This document shows positions 34,228 through 37,579 of a DNA stretch of 37,579 bases, piece after piece. The position numbers and the translations under genes are program-made. The notes under the pieces are model-generated. The model had not been told where the DNA came from. It ran no database searches and saw only the letters and a list, made by a program, of their open reading frames with translations. This stretch comes from a bacterium (GTDB taxonomy: Bacteria; 4484-113; JAFGCY01), in assembly GCA_016932385.1 (NCBI GenBank), contig JAFGCY010000110.1, positions 1 to 37,579 of the forward strand, given 5' to 3'. Every line of letters starts with the position of its first letter. Positions within the stretch are counted from its first letter, which is position 1.

Positions 34228-34281
34228 CATCGCCGCGCCAAATCTAAGACCAGCTCCCTGACTCCGCAGCCGGAGTTACCA

Positions 34282-34337
34282 ATATATCCGTATATCGGCA
34301 TATGTCCGGTTGCGGATTTACGCATTCTGTGTTAGCG
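34282..34337 (+). promoter_or_regulatory. Possible asnA promoter with repeated ATAT(C/G)CGG-like boxes upstream
   Basis: A weak promoter, TTGCGG (34310-34315), 16 nt, TTAGCG (34332-34337), precedes asnA. Just upstream, three near-copies of a box follow one another (TATATCCG, TATATCGG, CATATGTCCGG; 34282-34309). They resemble repeated operator sites. No regulator gene is adjacent. Confidence 0.35.
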
Positions 34338-34387
34338 TACGAAACCTACGAAATACTTCCCTTTACGACGCTACAGGAGAATAGCTG

Positions 34388-35512
34388 ATGTCTGACAAGA
34401 AAGCGGATTTGGCGGGTCCCGGCATCGGGACCTACGAAGATGTCGAGGCGGGGCTACCCAAGGACTATAAGCCATTGCTGAACCCCAAAGACACCCAGAA
34501 AGCGATCGCGCTGGTCAAGCGCACGATCGAGGACGGGCTGTGCCGCGAGCTCAACCTGATCCGGGTCGAGTGCCCGTTGATCCTCGAGCGCGACTGCGGC
34601 ATGAACGACTACCTCGATCGCGACGGTTCGCGCACGCCCGTCGACTTCCAGTGCGGCCTCGGCCTGCCGGCGAAGATCGACGCGCAGGTCGTCCAGGCGG
34701 CGACGAAGTGGAAGCGCTGGGCGCTGAAACAGTTCGGCCTGGAGTTGGGCGAGGGCCTCTATACCGACATGCGCGCGGTGCGCAAGGACTACTTCCTCGA
34801 CCACGACCACAGCTCCTACGTCGACCAGTGGGACTGGGAGCGCGTGATGAAGTTCGAGGACCGCAACCTCGACTTCTTAAAGGAAATCGTCGGCAAGATC
34901 TGGAAGGTCCTGATCGAGGCCCGCAAGGCTGCCGTGGCCGAGTTCCCGGCGCTGTCGGGCCGCTATGCCGAGCCGCCGGATGAACTGGTCTTCCTGCACG
35001 CCGAGGAAATCCTCGCGATGTACCCCGACCTGCCGCGCAAGCAGCGCGAGACGGCGATCATCCAGAAGTACCCGGCGATCTTCATCATCGGCATCGGCCA
35101 TACGCTGGAAGACGGCTATCCGCACGAGATGCGCGCCGCCGACTACGACGACTGGACCACGCCGACGATCGTCAAGGACGGCAAGCAGATGCATGGCCTC
35201 AACGGCGACATCCTGGTCTGGAACGACGTGACGCACCGCCGCCACGAGCTGACCAGCATGGGCATCCGCGTGACCAAGGAGACGCTCGTCGAGCAGTTGA
35301 AGATCACGGGCCAGGAGCATTTCCTAGAGATGCCGTATCACAAGATGATCATGAACGACGAGATTCCGCTGTCCGTCGGCGGTGGTCTGGGCCAGAGCCG
35401 CATCTACGGCTGGCTTTTGAACAAGGCCGCGCTGGGCGAGTGCTCTGTCACCGTCTGGCCGCAGCAGCTGCATGACATCTGCGAAAAGCACAACATCCAC
35501 CTGTTGCGCTAA
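34388..35512 (+). CDS. asnA: Aspartate-ammonia ligase, asparagine synthetase A
   Basis: AsnA makes asparagine from aspartate, ammonia and ATP through an aspartyl-AMP, and is related in fold to AspRS/AsnRS. Clear family blocks are ATKWKRWALKQFGLELGEG and GLYTDMRAVRKD, then HSSYVDQWDWERVM, IIGIGHTLEDGYPHEMRA, DYDDWTTP, LNGDILVWNDV, ELTSMGIRVTKETL and the ATP-site GGGLGQSRIYGWLL. At 374 aa it is about 40 residues longer than E. coli AsnA, mainly at the N-terminus and in the middle. AGGAGA lies about 8 nt before the ATG. It follows gatED and is closed by a strong terminator, giving an amide-amino-acid neighbourhood. Confidence 0.94.
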   Translation: MSDKKADLAGPGIGTYEDVEAGLPKDYKPLLNPKDTQKAIALVKRTIEDGLCRELNLIRVECPLILERDCGMNDYLDRDGSRTPVDFQCGLGLPAKIDAQVVQAATKWKRWALKQFGLELGEGLYTDMRAVRKDYFLDHDHSSYVDQWDWERVMKFEDRNLDFLKEIVGKIWKVLIEARKAAVAEFPALSGRYAEPPDELVFLHAEEILAMYPDLPRKQRETAIIQKYPAIFIIGIGHTLEDGYPHEMRAADYDDWTTPTIVKDGKQMHGLNGDILVWNDVTHRRHELTSMGIRVTKETLVEQLKITGQEHFLEMPYHKMIMNDEIPLSVGGGLGQSRIYGWLLNKAALGECSVTVWPQQLHDICEKHNIHLLR

Positions 35513-35540
35513 TCAATCGGAGTTTTCAACCAGAATGGAC

Positions 35541-35568
35541 GCGGGGGCGCTCTGCCCCCGCTTTTTTT
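35541..35568 (+). terminator. Rho-independent terminator after asnA
   Basis: An 8-bp GC stem has GCGGGGGC (35541-35548) and GCCCCCGC (35554-35561), a 5-nt loop and a run of seven T's. It lies 28 bases after the asnA stop. Confidence 0.92.
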
Positions 35569-35572
35569 GTCG

Positions 35573-35602
35573 ATGGATGTCGGGCTGAAGCCCGACATCC
35601 AT
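35573..35602. repeat. REP-like hairpin 1 (GGGCT-GA-AGCCC core)
   Basis: Two perfect 14-nt arms, ATGGATGTCGGGCT and AGCCCGACATCCAT, are separated by GA. The core recurs at 36158-36175 and, in the opposite orientation, at 35642-35661. Together the three copies bracket the transposase gene. Confidence 0.8.
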
Positions 35603-35641
35603 GTTTAAGATCTTGCGCACAACGCAATAAAGATCGTGTAG

Positions 35642-35661
35642 CAGGGGGCTTCAGCCCCCTG
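35642..35661. repeat. REP-like hairpin 2, inverted relative to copies 1 and 3
   Basis: Arms CAGGGGGCT and AGCCCCCTG flank a TC loop; the complementary strand reads with the same GGGCT-GA-AGCCC core as copies 1 and 3. It ends 4 bases before the transposase stop codon. Confidence 0.75.
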
Positions 35662-35664
35662 ACA

Positions 35665-36126
35665 TTATCCCTTTCCCGCAAGATCCCAGCGTTGCGGATT
35701 TGTCATGATGTAACTACGGAATTTCTCAAGTTCTCTCTCGTTGCGGATCACCCGATCTCGATAACCGTTCTGCCAAACGCTTGAGCCGACCGTACCGAAT
35801 TGCTGGTTTATCGATCTGGAACTGCTGCCTTTTAGCGCTTGCAGAATCGCAGGTAGCGGCACAATCTCACCTTGTTTCCCCAGTACTCGTGGATCGTTGA
35901 GAATCAAAATGCAATGCACATGGTCTGGCATGAGTTGAAACGCATCAAGTATAACGCAGCTGAATTTCTCAGGTAGAGAGTTCCAGGTGCTGAAGACTAT
36001 TTCACCAGCTGGAAAGGGGGTGAAGACTCCATCGGCGATTCGTCCGAGCAGCCTCTTACGGCGGTATGTGTTAAAGGTAATGAAGTACCCAGCTCCGGAA
36101 GCGTAGTCATGAGTTGGATGGCGCAT
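35665..36126 (-). CDS. REP-associated tyrosine transposase (RAYT, IS200-like Y1)
   Basis: A 153-aa single-strand transposase of the Y1 HUH group. The N-terminus YFITFNTYRRKRLLG is typical. MPDHVHCILIL has the HUH metal pair (H69, H71). The C-terminal block SSVWQNGYRDRVIRNERELE is followed by YIMTNPQRW, which has the catalytic tyrosine (Y139) and the YIxxNPxxW ending of RAYTs. It is flanked by REP-like palindromes on both sides (35573, 35642, 36158), the expected cleavage substrates. It appears intact. Such genes are usually single-copy and mobilise REP sequences rather than themselves. Confidence 0.88.
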   Translation of the reverse strand: MRHPTHDYASGAGYFITFNTYRRKRLLGRIADGVFTPFPAGEIVFSTWNSLPEKFSCVILDAFQLMPDHVHCILILNDPRVLGKQGEIVPLPAILQALKGSSSRSINQQFGTVGSSVWQNGYRDRVIRNERELEKFRSYIMTNPQRWDLAGKG

Positions 36127-36153
36127 TGTGGTATCAATCTAGCACAGGCAACA

Positions 36154-36178
36154 GGATGTCGGGCTGAAGCCCGACCTA
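36154..36178. repeat. REP-like hairpin 3
   Basis: Arms GTCGGGCT and AGCCCGAC flank GA (36158-36175), with GGAT to the left as in copy 1 but a diverged right flank (CTACAT). It lies upstream of the transposase start. Confidence 0.78.
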
Positions 36179-36249
36179 CATGGTGAAAAGGTATATAAGC
36201 ATCCTAAGGTTTGTAAGCATCCGGAGGATTTTTAGTTCCTGGCATTACC

Positions 36250-36483
36250 TTACGCCGGCAGGCGGATCTTACCGGCTTCGGTCGTTGGCTCGGGGAGGGG
36301 CAGGCCTTCCATACGCAGGCCTTCGAGGTGGAATTCAAGGGCTTCCGCGAACAAGCGTTCCACTTCCTCGCGGCTTTCGCCCACGGCAACGCAGCCCGGC
36401 ACGTCTGGCGAATACGCCGACCAGTTGTTTTTACCGCGCTCGTAGATCACTGTGTATTCGATCATCACGTTTTCTTTGGACAT
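36250..36483 (-). CDS. HicB-family antitoxin-like protein (orphan)
   Basis: 77 aa from ATG 36483. The core YTVIYERGKNNWSAYSPDVP followed by GCVAVGESREEVERLFAEAL is the HicB/UPF0150 partial RNase H-like fold that binds HicA toxins. No HicA-like partner is visible on either side: downstream there are only about 120 bases to the transposase, and upstream lies non-coding sequence. A second start at 36465 (MIEYTVIYERG) is equally plausible. It may be a solitary HicB-like regulator or the remnant of a toxin-antitoxin pair. Confidence 0.75.
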   Translation of the reverse strand: MSKENVMIEYTVIYERGKNNWSAYSPDVPGCVAVGESREEVERLFAEALEFHLEGLRMEGLPLPEPTTEAGKIRLPA

Positions 36484-36716
36484 ACCTGAAGCGTAACACG
36501 CGATCAATACACGTGCCCGTTTAGGGTTGCTGGATTCTTCTTTGTTGCGAATTTGAAGATACGGGTGACGTCACGCCATGGCGTGATCGCCCCTACAGTT
36601 TAACCCGCAGCCAGCCTGGAAAGATGCAATGATCAGTTATCGAGCAATGTGCCCTGGCACTCGCTCATGACAGCAGAAACCTGAACCGGAACAAATGCAA
36701 TCTTCGCTGCAGCGGG

Positions 36717-36722
36717 TATAAT
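36717..36722 (+). promoter_or_regulatory. -10 element upstream of thrS
   Basis: A perfect TATAAT preceded by GGG. No -35 hexamer with normal spacing was found. Transcription would start near 36729, beside an ATG at 36731. Confidence 0.45.
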
Positions 36723-36808
36723 GCCTCGTCATGGCAGCCAGCCGGAAAAGGAGCGTGATCAACATCGCCGCTACCCGCGGCGTTGGCACGCACGCCTAGC
36801 CGGCTGCC

Positions 36809-36831
36809 CGCGGCTTAAGCCGCGTTTTCTT
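36809..36831 (+). terminator. Terminator-like hairpin in the thrS leader (possible attenuator)
   Basis: CGCGGC-TTAA-GCCGCG (36809-36824) is followed by TTTTCTT. It lies about 110 bases upstream of the thrS start. An upstream GCGGC (36777-36781) could pair with the right arm instead, which would allow switching. No T-box sequence was recognised. Confidence 0.4.
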
Positions 36832-36932
36832 CGCAGCCAACTCCTCCCTTTACCCGTGACGGTTCAGGCCGCACTGGTTGTATTTTCACACTCAGCCGGT
36901 ACACTTACCGGCAGCCTACCAAGGAATTTACT

Positions 36933-37579
36933 ATGCCGATTATTGCGAAACACATCGAACGAGACGAAAAGGAAGAGCGGCTCTATCGCCTGCGGCACTC
37001 CGCCGCGCACCTGATGGCCGAGGCCGTGCAACAACTCTGGCCCGGCACCAAGCTGGCCTTCGGCCCGCCGATCCAGGACGGTTTCTATTACGACTTCGAA
37101 ACCGAGCACCGCTTCAGCGACGAGGACCTGAAGCGCATCGAACAGAAGATGGAAGAGTTGCGCAAGGAGAAAGCCGAGTTCGTCTGCAAGCCGGTCTCCA
37201 AGCCCGAGGCGCTCAAGCTGTTCACCGACCTGGGCGAGAAGCTCAAGGCCGAACACGTCGAGACCCTGCCCGCCGACGAGATCACTCTGTATGAGAGCGG
37301 CGGGTTCGTCGACCTCTGCGCCGGCCCGCACGTCGAGAACACCGGCGAGATCAAGCACTTCAAACTGCTCAACGTCAGCGGCGCCTACTGGCGCGGCGAC
37401 GAGCACCGCGAGCAGCTGCAGCGCATCTACGGCACCGCCTGGGAATCCAAGGACGAGCTGAAGGACTACCTGAGGCGCGTCGAGGAGGCCAAGAAGCGCG
37501 ACCACCGCATCCTGGGCAAGGACCTCAGGCTGTTCGACTTCCCCGAGCTGGCCGGTCCGGGCCTGCCGTTCTACCTGCC
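36933..37579 (+). CDS. thrS: Threonyl-tRNA synthetase, N-terminal part (3' end cut by window)
   Basis: ThrRS charges tRNA(Thr). The protein begins MPIIAKHIERDEKEERLYRL and enters the editing domain at once. The zinc-site HSAAHLMAEAVQQLWPGTK, then AFGPPIQDGFYYDF, the CAGPHV motif, and SGAYWRGDEHREQLQRIYGT are all clear. The start of the catalytic domain (EEAKKRDHRILGKDLRLFDF) is also present. The TGS domain found at the start of E. coli ThrS is absent: the frame upstream is open only to a TAA at 36816 and does not encode it. AAGGA lies about 7 nt before the ATG. The frame runs off the window end. Confidence 0.95.
   Translation, partial: MPIIAKHIERDEKEERLYRLRHSAAHLMAEAVQQLWPGTKLAFGPPIQDGFYYDFETEHRFSDEDLKRIEQKMEELRKEKAEFVCKPVSKPEALKLFTDLGEKLKAEHVETLPADEITLYESGGFVDLCAGPHVENTGEIKHFKLLNVSGAYWRGDEHREQLQRIYGTAWESKDELKDYLRRVEEAKKRDHRILGKDLRLFDFPELAGPGLPFYL

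Larger units (their letters stand above)
36484..36932. other. Non-coding region between hicB-like gene and thrS, with leader of thrS
   Basis: This 449-bp region has no convincing full gene. It holds a perfect 16-nt palindrome TCACGCCATGGCGTGA (36571-36586) of the type found in dispersed intergenic repeats, and a perfect TATAAT (36717-36722) likely to be the thrS -10, without a good -35. A thrS leader of about 205 nt follows. Within the leader are a 22-codon frame (36731-36799) and a terminator-like hairpin (36809-36831). Confidence 0.55.

Noticed and set aside
30828..34230. Long minus-strand frames opposite gatE and gatD (30828-32723 and 32833-34230)
   Set aside because: They are rich in Arg, Ala, His and Gln with no motifs, and mirror the codon pattern of gatED. 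They are shadow frames.
36204..36389. 61-aa minus-strand frame overlapping hicB-like gene, ending MPGTKNPPDAYKP
   Set aside because: I considered it as a HicA toxin partner. It overlaps most of the antitoxin frame and lacks the HicA dsRBD-like pattern.
1..37579. CRISPR arrays, prophage genes, attachment sites, rRNA and tRNA genes
   Set aside because: No regularly spaced direct repeats, phage structural motifs, integrase or conserved RNA gene sequence were found on either strand.

Overview
The window is a bacterial chromosome segment of roughly 60% GC. It reads as an anaerobic, hydrogen-metabolising organism. The evidence is a [NiFe] hydrogenase joined to heterodisulfide-reductase-like proteins, a group 1 sigma-70 factor, and bacterial housekeeping genes. 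No rRNA or tRNA gene was found and I do not assign a phylum. An archaeal-type GatD/GatE pair is an unexpected feature for a bacterium.

Left part (1-12238): hydrogen metabolism. The 3' end of hypE (+) converges on a long minus-strand operon that runs from 9264 down to about 893. Its order is HdrA (608 aa), MvhD, MvhG-like small subunit, MvhA-like large subunit, a second shorter HdrA/QmoA-like flavoprotein, a small winged-helix-like protein, a QmoC-like Fe-S/membrane cytochrome b fusion, and a hydrogenase maturation protease. hypF lies just upstream on the same strand, beyond an AT-richer 595-bp gap. Taken together the subunits look like a Qmo complex (QmoA, a QmoB split into HdrA and MvhD, and QmoC) fitted with an Mvh hydrogenase. 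This would be a candidate membrane-bound, flavin-containing H2:quinone oxidoreductase. It is the strongest candidate here for an under-described system.

Middle part (12425-22993): a low-GC lipoprotein with Fn3-, PKD- and propeller-like regions. It is followed on the plus strand by a hydantoinase/oxoprolinase pair (hyuA-hyuB), a DrrAB-type ABC exporter, a FAD-dependent oxidoreductase, and the sigma-70 factor with a good promoter and a terminator.

Right-middle part (23049-30765): one clear and one doubtful small minus-strand gene, a shikimate-kinase-like protein that has lost its P-loop, a bitopic hypothetical protein, and rpiB. A minus-strand pair encodes a dehydroquinate-synthase-like enzyme and a cyclase-family hydrolase. 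Then come an FHA membrane protein, a VWA-FHA membrane protein, and an rdgB-like NTP pyrophosphatase.

Right part (30803-37579): gatE-gatD (tRNA-dependent glutamine formation), asnA (asparagine synthesis), and a terminator. Next are a REP-associated tyrosine transposase bracketed by REP-like hairpins, an orphan HicB-type antitoxin, and the 5' part of thrS, which lacks a TGS domain and has a leader with a possible attenuator.

A recurring signal is a TANNAT-type -10 hexamer exactly 6 nt before a GTG start at three genes that lack Shine-Dalgarno sequences. This suggests leaderless transcription is used in this genome.
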